Assembly (NCBI RefSeq): GCF_003795125.1
Contig: NZ_CP027783.1
Span: 806,001 to 870,000, forward strand
Direction: 5' to 3'
DNA length: 64,000 nucleotides
DNA from: Tetragenococcus osmophilus
GTDB lineage: Bacteria > Bacillota > Bacilli > Lactobacillales > Enterococcaceae
Made by a program: the position numbers and the translations under genes. Below the pieces are notes generated by a model. The model was not told the DNA's origin, searched no databases, and saw only the letters and a list, made by a program, of their open reading frames with translations. Of the stretch, positions 8,619-17,230 are shown piece after piece; the stretch's first letter is position 1; each line of letters begins with the position of its first letter.

Positions 8619-9125
8619 TTATTTCAAAGCATTTACGATTTCTTTGTTAAATGCTTCTAAATCATCTGGCGTACGGCTAGTAATCAAGTTGTCATCAATA
8701 ACTACTTCTTCGTCTTTCACATTAGCTCCAGCGTTTGCTAAATCAGGACGGACAGAAGTAAATCCAGTCATTGTTCTACCTTTAGTTACACCAGCTTGTA
8801 TAAAGATTTGTGGACCATGGCAAATTGCAAATACAGGCTTACCAGATTCAACAAATTTTTTAGTAAAATCTACATAACGGTCATCTGTACGTAATTGATC
8901 GGGTGAAAATCCTCCAGGGATCAATAGTGCATCAAATGAAGAAACATCTACGTTATCAATGGATTGATCAATTGAAAATACGGAACCTTGTTTACCGTCG
9001 ACATGATCTTTTCCATTATCACTAATGACTACAACTTCATTACCAGCATTTTCTAATGCTTCTTTAGGTGAAGTTATTTCAATATCTTCAACAAAATCTG
9101 TCATAATTGCTGCTATTTTACTCAT
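8619..9125 (-). CDS. DJ-1/PfpI family stress protein (YraA/YhbO-like)
   Basis: A 168-residue class I glutamine-amidotransferase-like protein of the DJ-1/PfpI family. The nucleophilic elbow is AICHGPQIF, with the cysteine followed by His. Family members have been described as proteases, deglycases or stress proteins, and the real substrate is disputed. I place the start at ATG 9125 (MSKIAAIMTDFVED) because AAGGAGG stands ahead of it; the longer form beginning at 9152 lacks a ribosome site. It is monocistronic, with its own promoter and terminator. Confidence 0.85.
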   Translation of the reverse strand: MSKIAAIMTDFVEDIEITSPKEALENAGNEVVVISDNGKDHVDGKQGSVFSIDQSIDNVDVSSFDALLIPGGFSPDQLRTDDRYVDFTKKFVESGKPVFAICHGPQIFIQAGVTKGRTMTGFTSVRPDLANAGANVKDEEVVIDDNLITSRTPDDLEAFNKEIVNALK

Positions 9126-9178
9126 CAGTTCGTTCCTCCTTATATAATTCATTATAGGCTTTGTAACCTCTAATTTTT

Positions 9179-9207
9179 ATTATAACGAATAGATTTATAA
9201 GACTCAA
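9179..9207 (-). promoter_or_regulatory. Promoter of the DJ-1/PfpI gene
   Basis: On the minus strand there is TTGAGT (9202-9207), 17 bp, and TATAAT (9179-9184), about 54 bases upstream of the start codon. Confidence 0.6.
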
Positions 9208-9302
9208 ATAATTCGCTGTGTAATCCTTATCCATGAAATAAAAAATATGGTAAAATAAAATTCATAAAAAATCACTAAAGCAATCAATCAAGGAGGCTTA
9301 TT

Positions 9303-9767
9303 TTGAAAAAGAAGCGGACGTTTTTTACTACTTTATATTTATCTTTACTATGTTTTTTTATTTTTTCTACCCATTCGTCTCAAGCAACAACCATCACTTC
9401 GGATAACAGCCAAACTGCTACAACAGATAGTAGTCTTAGTTTGTCAGATTCAGGTCAAGAAGCTATGGAACTTCGTTTATTGGATAATCCTGTGGTTACT
9501 TTTTTACTTGAACATTTGAAAATTAATAAGCCTACGGTCTTTGCGATAGGAATAACAACGATTGGTCTTATTTTCTTAATAATGTCGTTATTTTTACCTA
9601 GCCTAGCTAAGCAGCAACGATTGAACCAAAAAAATAGTAAAACAGCAACTTCTTTCGGTCAACATAGATCCAAAAAGAGATTCTCCGGTAAAGGAATTAT
9701 CGCTATTGTCGGACTACTCCTTGTACTTATAGGAGTTATTGTCCAAACCATCAACCAAATGAATTAA
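9303..9767 (+). CDS. Small exported/membrane protein of unknown function
   Basis: A 154-residue protein I do not recognise. It starts at TTG, 6 bases after a perfect AAGGAGG. Residues 1-29 look like a signal peptide (basic start, hydrophobic core, cut near SSQA). A Ser/Thr/Asp-rich stretch follows, then a hydrophobic helix (TVFAIGITTIGLIFLIMSLF), a basic Lys/Gln/Asn-rich cytosolic segment, and a second helix (GIIAIVGLLLVLIGVIV) at the C-terminus. The layout suggests a two-helix membrane protein with a short external N-terminal tail. It is a single gene closed by its own terminator, and nothing nearby points to a role. Confidence 0.7.
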   Translation: MKKKRTFFTTLYLSLLCFFIFSTHSSQATTITSDNSQTATTDSSLSLSDSGQEAMELRLLDNPVVTFLLEHLKINKPTVFAIGITTIGLIFLIMSLFLPSLAKQQRLNQKNSKTATSFGQHRSKKRFSGKGIIAIVGLLLVLIGVIVQTINQMN

Positions 9768-9785
9768 AAAAATGAAGATAAGTCT

Positions 9786-9830
9786 TATTCCCAGTGATAA
9801 ACCATGAAATGAACATCGCTGGGAATTTTT
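9786..9830. terminator. Bidirectional terminator between the membrane protein and ABC-F genes
   Basis: ATTCCCAGTGAT and ATCGCTGGGAAT arms flank a 15-base loop and are followed by a T run on the plus strand. The two genes converge here. Confidence 0.8.
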
Positions 9831-9845
9831 TATCTTCACCTTTTT

Positions 9846-11381
9846 TTATTTTTTCTCTTGCTTTTCTATATCAATTGTTCGATCAGCAAATGGCGTATAG
9901 AAATCTTGCTCGTGGGAAACTACCAAGACTGTACCTTGGTAATTACCTAGGGTTTCTTGTAGTCTTTCCTTAGTCTTTTGATCCATATGATTTGTAGGTT
10001 CATCTAAAATTAAAAAGTTACTTGCTTGCAGAGTCAATTGAGCTAACCTTACTTTGGATTGCTCGCCCCCACTTAATAGCTTAAGTGGCTTTTGTACTAA
10101 CTGGTCACTCAATCCACAACGTGATAACTGTCTTCTTAATTCTTTAGGGGAAATTTCCGGGAAAATATCCCCTAGGTATTGCAGAGGTGTTTGCAGAGGA
10201 AACTCCCATACCAATTCCTGCTCAAAATAACCAATCTTTGTATTTGCAGGATAATCATATTCTCCGGATAAAGGTGATATCTTTCCAATTAACGTTTTTA
10301 GTAATGTAGATTTACCGATACCATTAAATCCTTTTAAAGCCACCTTTTCACCATAACGAATAGTTAAATTTATTGGTTGTAATAATGGTTTTTCATAACC
10401 AATTACTAAATCTTGGGTGGTTACTGCAAAAGTTGCTACAATTCCTTTATAAGGAAAGTCAAATGTAGGTTGGATCTGGTTGGTAGGTGGAGTAAGACGC
10501 TCAACCTTAGCTAGTTGCTTTTCCCGACTTTTTGCCATTTTTGAGCGAGATCCTGCTTTGTTTTTGCGAATGTAGTTCTCTGTTTTTTCTATTTGTTTTT
10601 TCTGAGCTTCATAGTGCTTCATATATGTTTCTTGATCGGCTTCTTTTTGCTTTAACGCCTTAGTTACATTACCTGTATATTTTGTTAATGCCCCAAACTC
10701 TATATCAGCCACATGAGTCGTAATCTCATCAAGAAATTGTTGGTCGTGTGAAACAACCAAAAAAATCCCAGAAAAATTCTGTAAAAACGAAGTTAGCCAT
10801 TGAATATGTTTATCATCCAAATGGTTCGTCGGTTCATCTAAAATTAAAACTGCCGGTTTTTCTAACAAAAGTTTCGCCAGAATAACTTTGGAACGCTGCC
10901 CGCCACTTAGATTTTTTAATAAGGTATCTAAACCTAAGACATCAAGGCCAAGTCCCACCGCTGTTTCTTGAATCAAAGTATCCATTTGGTAAAATTCACT
11001 TTGATCTAATTGGGTTTGCAATTTCCCAGCTTTTTCTAGCAATGAGTCATCAAAAGTCTCACTATAAGATACATAAAGTTTGCCGATTTCCTCTTCAACA
11101 GCTAACTCTTTTGCAAAAGCCTGTTTTAAAAATTCATAAATCGTCAACTTCTCATCTAGGCGTGCGTATTGATCTAAATACCCAATTGTCTGGTTTTTCG
11201 ATAGTTCAATGGAACCTTTCTCAGGCAAGATTTCTCCGGTAATAATTTTAATTAAAGTTGATTTTCCAGCACCATTTTGTCCAGTTAACCCAACATGTTC
11301 GCCATCATTTATTTGTAAATTTAAATTTTCATACAATACTTTATCGCCAAATTGTTGCGAAATATCAACCAATTTTAGCAT
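9846..11381 (-). CDS. ABC-F family ATPase (YfmM/YbiT-like)
   Basis: A 511-residue soluble protein with two ABC ATPase domains and no membrane segment. Domain 1 has GQNGAGKST, LSGGQRSK and LILDEPTNHLD. Domain 2 has GFNGIGKST, LSGGEQSK and a second LILDEPTNHMD. A basic, helical linker (KNKAGSRSKMAKSREKQ) joins them. ABC-F proteins act on the ribosome E-site, either as translation factors or as antibiotic-resistance proteins. Length and linker resemble the YfmM/YbiT-type translation factors more than the resistance types, but I cannot exclude the latter. A stand-alone gene. Confidence 0.85.
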   Translation of the reverse strand: MLKLVDISQQFGDKVLYENLNLQINDGEHVGLTGQNGAGKSTLIKIITGEILPEKGSIELSKNQTIGYLDQYARLDEKLTIYEFLKQAFAKELAVEEEIGKLYVSYSETFDDSLLEKAGKLQTQLDQSEFYQMDTLIQETAVGLGLDVLGLDTLLKNLSGGQRSKVILAKLLLEKPAVLILDEPTNHLDDKHIQWLTSFLQNFSGIFLVVSHDQQFLDEITTHVADIEFGALTKYTGNVTKALKQKEADQETYMKHYEAQKKQIEKTENYIRKNKAGSRSKMAKSREKQLAKVERLTPPTNQIQPTFDFPYKGIVATFAVTTQDLVIGYEKPLLQPINLTIRYGEKVALKGFNGIGKSTLLKTLIGKISPLSGEYDYPANTKIGYFEQELVWEFPLQTPLQYLGDIFPEISPKELRRQLSRCGLSDQLVQKPLKLLSGGEQSKVRLAQLTLQASNFLILDEPTNHMDQKTKERLQETLGNYQGTVLVVSHEQDFYTPFADRTIDIEKQEKK

Positions 11382-11410
11382 TTACTTATCACTTGTCCTA
11401 TCCTAACTTT

Positions 11411-11441
11411 AAAAAACTGCGGGCGAATTTGCCCACAGTTT
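11411..11441 (-). terminator. Terminator of the luxS-metQ operon
   Basis: On the minus strand AACTGTGGGC and GCCCGCAGTT form a stem with a six-base loop, followed by T residues. It lies about 57 bases after the metQ stop codon. Confidence 0.85.
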
Positions 11442-11497
11442 CACTTTAAAAATATTCAACTTGACAAGTTTATCACGTTTACAAAGTGGTGTCTAGT

Positions 11498-12358
11498 TTA
11501 GTTGCTCCAGATGTCACTAATAGGTATATCCACTTCTACTTTTGTTCCATCAAATTCATCGTCAATATATTCTTGTATCTCAGGGTCATGATAAACTTCG
11601 CCTAGTTTTTGTAATTTTTCTTCATCTTGGCGACCTTCTTTAACAGCAATAACATTTAGATTAATTCGATTAGATTCATCTGCTTTTTCTCGGTAAATCG
11701 CATCATTTAATACATTTAGCCCACCTTCAAGAGCCACAGTGTTACTAATCAATGCTATATCTACATCTTGTAAAACACGCGGACCAGTCACATCATCAAT
11801 TAATTCAAATTCTAAATTTTTAGGGTTTTCACTCACATCATCTGGCGTACCTACACCATCATCAAAATCTTCACTTAGTTCAATCAACCCAGCCGCCTCC
11901 AGCACCCGAAGCCCTCTTGCTGTGTTCGCAGGATTATCAGCTAAGGCTACTACGTCATGATCGTTTACTTCATCAATGGATTCATACTCATCTGAATAGA
12001 TTCCCATTGGTTCAACATAAGTTGTAGCTATTGGAACTAACTTTTCTGCACTATCTTCATTGAAACTCTCCAAATAACCCATTGACTGAAAAGCATTAGC
12101 ATCAATATCTTCGTCTGCAGTTGCGTTATTTTTTGCTGCACCGCCATCAATATCTTCAACTTCAATTTGAATTCCAGCATCTTCAGCCGCATCTGAATTT
12201 GCAATAAAACTCCAAATCTGCGCATCAGCACTTTCAGAACCAATATGAACTACTTGATCATCACTTTCTTCAGTTGTCCCTTGATTATTTTCACTACTGC
12301 AAGCACCAAGAGTAACCACTATTACAAGGCTTAAAAAAACAACCCACTTCTTCTTCAT
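11498..12358 (-). CDS. metQ: Methionine-binding lipoprotein MetQ
   Basis: A 286-residue substrate-binding lipoprotein of the NlpA/MetQ family. The lipobox is TLGAC with the lipidated cysteine at residue 20, and the mature part begins with a very acidic Ser/Asn/Asp/Glu tether. Recognisable MetQ segments include DANAFQSMGYLESFN, VALADNPANTARGLRVLEAAGLI and the C-terminal ISDIWSN. I start at ATG 12358 (MKKKWVVF) behind GGGGAG. It is the last gene of the methionine T-box operon. The partner ATPase (MetN) and permease (MetI) genes are not here, so it must use components encoded elsewhere. The acidic surface fits a salt-adapted extracellular protein. Confidence 0.9.
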   Translation of the reverse strand: MKKKWVVFLSLVIVVTLGACSSENNQGTTEESDDQVVHIGSESADAQIWSFIANSDAAEDAGIQIEVEDIDGGAAKNNATADEDIDANAFQSMGYLESFNEDSAEKLVPIATTYVEPMGIYSDEYESIDEVNDHDVVALADNPANTARGLRVLEAAGLIELSEDFDDGVGTPDDVSENPKNLEFELIDDVTGPRVLQDVDIALISNTVALEGGLNVLNDAIYREKADESNRINLNVIAVKEGRQDEEKLQKLGEVYHDPEIQEYIDDEFDGTKVEVDIPISDIWSN

Positions 12359-12458
12359 CAAAAATCTCCCCAATCCAAGTAAAACAAATACATTCCGAAA
12401 ATTCTGTGAATTTCAATTAAGACAACTTCAGCAATAAGCATAAGTTCAAAATCTGCTT

Positions 12459-13577
12459 TTAAACAGATTGCTCTTGCCAAACTTCCTTAGCCGTATCAAC
12501 AAGTAAGTTAATTTTTTTCCATTGGTCTTCTTCAGTAAGATCATTGCCTTCTTGTGTCGAAGAAAAACCGCATTGCGCACCTAAACACAATTGTTCAAAA
12601 GGAACATATTGACTAGCTTTTTCAATCCGCTCTTTTAATTCTGCTTTACCTTCTAGTTCTGGGGTTTTTGTAGTAATTAGTCCTAGAACTACTCGCTGAT
12701 CTTTGATATTTTCCAAAGGTTCAAAACTACCTGAACGTTCGTCATCAAACTCTAAAAAGAACCCATTGAACGCCTGAATAGCGAGTAGACGGCCAGCAAT
12801 TTTGTCATAAGACCCATTATATAACCAGCGAGATTGGAAATTTCCTTTGCAAAAATGGAAAGTCACCGCTAAATCTTCAGGTTTTTTTGCTAAAACAGCT
12901 TCGGTGATATCACCAAATTCTTGAATTAATTCGTCAGGATTATAACCATTTTCCTGAATCAAACTACGGAAATGATCATCAAATAAAGCACCCCAACTGG
13001 TATCATCTAACTGCAAATATCGACAGCCAGCATCGTAAAAAGCTTGGATCGCTTCCTGATAAGTTGAGATCAGGTCTAAAATAAAATCATCTTTTGATGT
13101 ATACGCTGGATTCTCGTGATATCTTTTTGACAAAATAAAAGAATCAAGAAAAATCATATTCGGACCAGGAATTGTTTGTTTTGCTACTACACCTTCGGCA
13201 TCCGCATATTTTTTGGTAAAACGAAAATGATCTAAAAATGGATGACTCTGGTTGAAAGAGAGCTTCCCACTAACAAACGTCCCTTGTGCTTTTGAAGCAA
13301 CTCCAAAAGCTCTGGCTTCAAAGTCATAAACAGTGATGCCATTTAAACCAGCAATAAAATCTAAATGCCACCAACGTCGACGAAATTCGCCATCAGTTAC
13401 AGCCTTTAAGCCTAGCTCTTTTTCTTTTTTTATTAATTTGATAATCGATTCGTCTTCTACTTTCGTTAATGCTTCTTGGGTGATTTCCCCTTGTTTCAAT
13501 TGTTCTCTTGCCTTTTTTAACTTTTCCGGACGTAAAAAACTTCCTACAATATCCCAACGAAATGGTATTTTCTTCAC
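12459..13577 (-). CDS. MetE-like (core) methionine synthase family protein, paralogue 1
   Basis: A 372-residue protein matching only the catalytic C-terminal half of cobalamin-independent methionine synthase, like Bacillus YxjG/YxjH. The zinc ligands of MetE are conserved: HFC (His and Cys), the Glu in FFLEFDDERSG and the Cys in CLGAQCGFSST. It probably methylates homocysteine to methionine, but the methyl donor of this short form is uncertain. I start at GTG 13577, six bases after AGAGGG; the longer frame from 13634 adds a hydrophobic stretch without a ribosome site. It is third in a T-box operon with luxS and metQ, which supports a methionine role. A paralogue lies at 24588-25733. Confidence 0.83.
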   Translation of the reverse strand: MKKIPFRWDIVGSFLRPEKLKKAREQLKQGEITQEALTKVEDESIIKLIKKEKELGLKAVTDGEFRRRWWHLDFIAGLNGITVYDFEARAFGVASKAQGTFVSGKLSFNQSHPFLDHFRFTKKYADAEGVVAKQTIPGPNMIFLDSFILSKRYHENPAYTSKDDFILDLISTYQEAIQAFYDAGCRYLQLDDTSWGALFDDHFRSLIQENGYNPDELIQEFGDITEAVLAKKPEDLAVTFHFCKGNFQSRWLYNGSYDKIAGRLLAIQAFNGFFLEFDDERSGSFEPLENIKDQRVVLGLITTKTPELEGKAELKERIEKASQYVPFEQLCLGAQCGFSSTQEGNDLTEEDQWKKINLLVDTAKEVWQEQSV

Positions 13578-13760
13578 ATGAATCCCTCTTTCTACTAAAA
13601 ATAAAGCTAGGACAAAGATGACTAGCATGTTCATACTTAAAGTGATAAAAAACTCATCCCTAACGCTTCTAATCTAAAACAGCTAAGGCTAAGAATAGAT
13701 AACTTGTCATAAACAACTGCTAGACAATACCTCTTGTCCCAGCTTTTATTTTCTTACAAA

Positions 13761-14534
13761 TTAATGCATCGTCATGCCACCAGTTACATTAAGCGCTTGT
13801 CCTGTCATGTAGCTAGCTAAAGGACTTGCTAAAAATAAAATAACATTTGCGACATCTTGCGTTGAACCAGTACGCCCTAAAGGTACTTGGCTTTGATCTT
13901 CCTCTAATACTTCTTGTGCTGTCATTCCACGAATAGCGCCACCTTCAACACGTTCTCGATGTTTCATTGGCGTTTCAACAATCCCAGGGCATACAGCGTT
14001 TACTAAAATTCCATCTGGAGCAACTTCCAATGCTAATGTTTTGCATAACCCTAAAACAGCATGCTTGGATGCCACATATCCTGACATCCCTTTATAACCA
14101 TTTTTCCCAGCTTGTGAAGCCACAAAAATCACTCGACCCGGTTTTTGCTTGCGTTGCATTAAGCCAGTAACATATTTACTGCTTAAATAAGTGCCCCGAG
14201 TATTTACTGCAAGTACTTTATCAAAATCTACCGTACTACTTTCAGTTAAGAAATCTACGGTGGAAATACCGGCCACATTGACAAGTATATCTGGGATAAG
14301 CGCTTGCTCTTCTAATTGCTGAACTAAATAAATTATTTCTTCTTCTTCAGCAATATCTAAGTGTATCTTATAATTGTGTTCATTAAGTTTTTGTAATTTG
14401 GCTTCTTCAAAAGCAATATCACAAGCAATCACAGTCGCCCCTTCATCTTGGAAGGTTTCTACAACACTTTGCCCAATACCTTGTGACGCACCGATGACTA
14501 AAGCTATCTTCCCTTTCAGCTCATTAAAATACAT
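13761..14534 (-). CDS. Short-chain dehydrogenase/reductase (SDR) of unknown substrate
   Basis: A 257-residue classical SDR. The cofactor motif is GASQGIGQ near residue 16, followed by NVAG (usual NNAG), a catalytic Ser in FVASQAG, and YVASK with the Tyr and Lys. The C-terminus has the VTGGMTMH end typical of FabG- or sorbitol/glucose dehydrogenase-like enzymes. An Asp after the second strand (ACDIA) suggests NAD rather than NADP. It starts 12 bases after luxS and must share the methionine-starvation leader. No sulfur-pathway SDR of this kind is familiar to me, so its link to methionine or AI-2 is an open question. Confidence 0.8.
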   Translation of the reverse strand: MYFNELKGKIALVIGASQGIGQSVVETFQDEGATVIACDIAFEEAKLQKLNEHNYKIHLDIAEEEEIIYLVQQLEEQALIPDILVNVAGISTVDFLTESSTVDFDKVLAVNTRGTYLSSKYVTGLMQRKQKPGRVIFVASQAGKNGYKGMSGYVASKHAVLGLCKTLALEVAPDGILVNAVCPGIVETPMKHRERVEGGAIRGMTAQEVLEEDQSQVPLGRTGSTQDVANVILFLASPLASYMTGQALNVTGGMTMH

Positions 14535-14546
14535 CCAATGTGCCTC

Positions 14547-15020
14547 CTAAACGACATGACGTTCAAAAGGGTCATCGCTAATACCATCTTCTAAAACAAG
14601 TTTAGCGTACTCTTTAGCTGAAAATAGTGAATGATCACGGTAATTACCACAACTAGTAATATCTACCCCTTGCACATCTTCCCATTTTGTTTCATAGGCA
14701 ATTGTTTTAAGAGATTCGCTCAAAGCTTGAGCAACTTCTGTTGGGGTATATTCTCCCCAAACAATTAAATGAAAGCCAGTACGACAACCAAATGGAGAAC
14801 AATCAATAATACCGTCCAAACGGTCACGTAATAAATCTGCTAATAAATGTTCAATTGTGTGTAAACCTGCCGTTGGAAGTTCTTTTTCATTTGGTTGCAA
14901 GAAACGTAAATCATAATTAGAGATTACATCCCCTTTTTTACCTGTTTCTTTGCCAATTAAACGCACATAAGGTGCCTTTACTTTTGTATGATCTAATGTA
15001 AAACTTTCTACTTCCGCCAT
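14547..15020 (-). CDS. luxS: S-ribosylhomocysteine lyase LuxS
   Basis: A 157-residue enzyme that cleaves S-ribosylhomocysteine to homocysteine and DPD, the precursor of the AI-2 signal. The metal ligands are seen as HTIEH (His54 and His58) and Cys125 in [11 protein letters not shown]; the catalytic Cys80 is in [10 protein letters not shown]. Length is normal. AGGAGG lies ahead of the ATG. It is the first gene behind a methionine T-box leader, so the homocysteine it makes can be methylated by the MetE-like enzyme two genes on. A companion nucleosidase (pfs) is not in the window. Confidence 0.97.
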   Translation of the reverse strand: MAEVESFTLDHTKVKAPYVRLIGKETGKKGDVISNYDLRFLQPNEKELPTAGLHTIEHLLADLLRDRLDGIIDCSPFGCRTGFHLIVWGEYTPTEVAQALSESLKTIAYETKWEDVQGVDITSCGNYRDHSLFSAKEYAKLVLEDGISDDPFERHVV

Positions 15021-15052
15021 TTTTCTTTCCTCCTCAAAATATTTTTAGAGAT

Positions 15053-15334
15053 AATAAAAAATCTCCATCCCTTTGCCTACCAAACTTGATAAACAAAGGG
15101 ACGAAGACTTTCGCGTTACCACCCTTATTTACATAAACTTTACAGTTAATGCCTCAACGGTACCTTTAGATACCCGGCAGTTTATCGGCTGCTCACCCGT
15201 TTATCCAGCGCTAACTGCATAAAAAGCTTAGAGTTCATCTTCACTACTTTTTACTTGTTCCCTTTTCCACCAACCGGGTTCTCTTTAACAAGCCCAAGAG
15301 CTACTCTTCTCTGTCTTAGCTTCATTTATGATTT
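15053..15334 (-). ncRNA. T-box riboswitch leader, methionine type, upstream of luxS
   Basis: On the minus strand the conserved T-box AGGGTGGTAACGCG lies at about 15111-15124. It is followed by a terminator stem (CCCTTTG with CAAAGGG) and a T run at 15055-15062. Upstream, stem I carries the loop context GAAGATGAACTC with a likely ATG (Met) specifier at 15236-15238, followed by the usual A. Uncharged initiator/elongator Met-tRNA should favour the antiterminator and open transcription of luxS, SDR, metE-like and metQ. Confidence 0.9.
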
Positions 15335-15340
15335 GTGAAC

Positions 15341-15369
15341 AGTATAGACAAGAATAATAAAAATGTCAA
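15341..15369 (-). promoter_or_regulatory. Promoter of the luxS T-box operon
   Basis: A perfect TTGACA (15364-15369), 17-bp spacer and TATACT (15341-15346) on the minus strand, just upstream of the T-box leader. The left end of the neighbouring insertion sequence is only about 30 bp further upstream. Confidence 0.8.
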
Positions 15370-15397
15370 GTTACCTTTTTTTATTGTATGTGTCAAG

Positions 15398-17016
15398 TTT
15401 ATTGAGGTTGAATAAAAAAACCGTCTTTTGGGCAGACACGAAGTTATTTTTCAACCTCACTTTCGTTCGGTTCGCCCTCATCCTCTCTAACAAAAACAAG
15501 TTTTTATTAGAGATAATTCGGGGTCATTATTAATTGATTTAGTCCTTTGGCGAATTGGCCTAAAGGGGCACTTTTCGCTTTTCCTTCGCCCATTTGCCCT
15601 TTAAACGCACCTTCATGAGCTTGAAAGTTAGGTTTTTTCTGTACCCAACGTTTCATAGCTTGCCAACGCTTTTCTTGAGCGACGACGTCGTCCGGAAGGG
15701 CTTCGTATTGGTTCAACCAACCTTCAAATTCTTGATTCCGTAAACTATCTATGACACGAATCATGGCTTGGGCCCCGGTTTTTGTCCATAAACGACCTTG
15801 GCGCTTCATGCGATAGGTGATTTTTCGATGGGTACTTTCGATCGTGCCAATACATGCTTGGGGATCCCTGATTCCTCGTGCTTTCAATGATTTTAAATAA
15901 GGCCAACTTCTTTGAAGATAGTGATGCAGCAAACGTAAATGTTCTAAAGCCTCGGCTTCCTTTTCTTCAATCAAGCTTTCCGAGGTATCTAAAACAAGCT
16001 GGACCTCTTGCCAATCATAATGTTCAATCGCTCGTATCATACGATGTTGGAGTTGGGGAACAAAAGGCATTCGTTCTTTGATTTTACGATGGACATGGTA
16101 TCGATCACGGAAGTGTTCATGACGCAAACAACCTAAAGCCAGTTCATCAAACACGGCTTTTTCATAGCCTGAACCGCCGTCACTATTGGAAATGACAACG
16201 GTATGACTTAAATCATAATAGGCTTGAAGATAGGCCATCATTTCTTTGTATGCTTTTTGCCGATTCAGATGACTCACAAAGTGCGGGGCGATCATTTCCG
16301 AGCGATTCCCGACTTTCTGGCTGCCTTCACATACTTGAAAACGATGGACTTCAAGAGATTGTTTCTTCTGTCCGCCAATCTTTACGCCGTCTCCTTCCAA
16401 ATATAAATAAGGCACTTTTTTCTTGATGATCACGCCGTCATAACGACTTTCATGCGTGCTTCGTGTCTGGACCAGTTCACCGGTTTTAACCACCAACTGT
16501 TGCACATTTTGATGACTCATCTGCCAAGAAGTTAAACAGTCAATCGCTTGAGAAACATGACGATAAACCATGATACTGCCTAATTGAGAGACGTTTCGCA
16601 GGACTAGCGAACTATAACGAAGCCCTTTTCGAATCCCTAGAAATTCATCTAAGGGGTAACGAATGTCATTGGCTTGATTTTTCATTCGTCGACGAACATA
16701 GGTCACGGTCCCAAACAAAAAGGTGATGGTTCTCTCGCTTTTACGATCGACGCGAAAGCCTTCTTTCTTACATTGCGCACAAATTTCTTCATCAAGCGTT
16801 TGAAACGCTAGTTGGGTAATTGTCGTGATCAATTGCGTAAAAAAGATCATCATAGCTCTTTCTCTTGCTAAAAAATTCGTTTCCTTCTTCATTACTTCCA
16901 CTAAATCTGTTACAATAGATTCCATAAGAAACCGCCTTTGTTCATTAGTGCCTGTCACAGCCCAATGAATAGAGTAACGGTTTCTTTTTTATTCGTCTAG
17001 AGGGAACCTCAATAAA
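15398..17016 (-). mobile_element. ISLre2-family insertion sequence
   Basis: The element is bounded by a perfect 12-bp inverted repeat, TTTATTGAGGTT at 15398-15409 and its complement at 17005-17016. Both ends continue with a GAATAAAAAA-ACCG motif, offset by about 10 bp. It encloses one transposase gene. I could not identify a target-site duplication, so the exact outer edges may be a few bases inside the repeat. Confidence 0.8.
15507..16958 (-). CDS. ISLre2-family transposase (UPF0236)
   Basis: A 483-residue transposase of the ISLre2 / UPF0236 family. Features are the N-terminal zinc-like CAQCKKEG segment followed by RTITFLFGTVTYVRRRM, then the catalytic core with YLEGDGVKI and ISNSDGGSGYEKAVFD, and HFRDRYHVHRKIKERMP. 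Length is normal and the frame is intact, so it may be active. It fills nearly all of the element. Codon use with many G/C-rich codons differs slightly from the host genes around it, as is common for transposases. Confidence 0.9.
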   Translation of the reverse strand: MTGTNEQRRFLMESIVTDLVEVMKKETNFLARERAMMIFFTQLITTITQLAFQTLDEEICAQCKKEGFRVDRKSERTITFLFGTVTYVRRRMKNQANDIRYPLDEFLGIRKGLRYSSLVLRNVSQLGSIMVYRHVSQAIDCLTSWQMSHQNVQQLVVKTGELVQTRSTHESRYDGVIIKKKVPYLYLEGDGVKIGGQKKQSLEVHRFQVCEGSQKVGNRSEMIAPHFVSHLNRQKAYKEMMAYLQAYYDLSHTVVISNSDGGSGYEKAVFDELALGCLRHEHFRDRYHVHRKIKERMPFVPQLQHRMIRAIEHYDWQEVQLVLDTSESLIEEKEAEALEHLRLLHHYLQRSWPYLKSLKARGIRDPQACIGTIESTHRKITYRMKRQGRLWTKTGAQAMIRVIDSLRNQEFEGWLNQYEALPDDVVAQEKRWQAMKRWVQKKPNFQAHEGAFKGQMGEGKAKSAPLGQFAKGLNQLIMTPNYL

Positions 17017-17198
17017 TTTTACACTTAGTTTTTTATTTGAGAAGATTATCCAACCATTTTTAGCCAAGAAAAAGTTTATCTGTAACTCGTGTAAAAGCGG
17101 TCTCTTAATAAGAAAAATTATGTTACTATAATTTATATGTACGTAAAAACAATAAACATAACAATTTAATATACTAGTAATTTATATCAAGCTATTTT

Positions 17199-17212
17199 AT
17201 TGGTATACAAAT
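17199..17212 (+). promoter_or_regulatory. Candidate GntR-type operator before the beta-glucosidase gene
   Basis: A near-palindrome centred on GTATAC (ATTGGTATACAAAT) lies about 19 bases before the start codon. GntR/HutC-family sugar regulators use similar sites. No such regulator gene is adjacent, so this is a suggestion only. I see only weak promoter candidates between 17017 and 17198. Confidence 0.4.
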
Positions 17213-17230
17213 AGAACGGGAGAAAAATTT

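Noticed and set aside
13578-13634. Hydrophobic N-terminal extension on metE-like paralogue 1
   Set aside because: It would look like a signal peptide on a cytosolic enzyme; GTG 13577 has AGAGGG at good spacing and gives the family N-terminus.
15398-17016. Target-site duplication for the ISLre2 element
   Set aside because: Flanking bases were compared on both sides and no convincing direct repeat was found.
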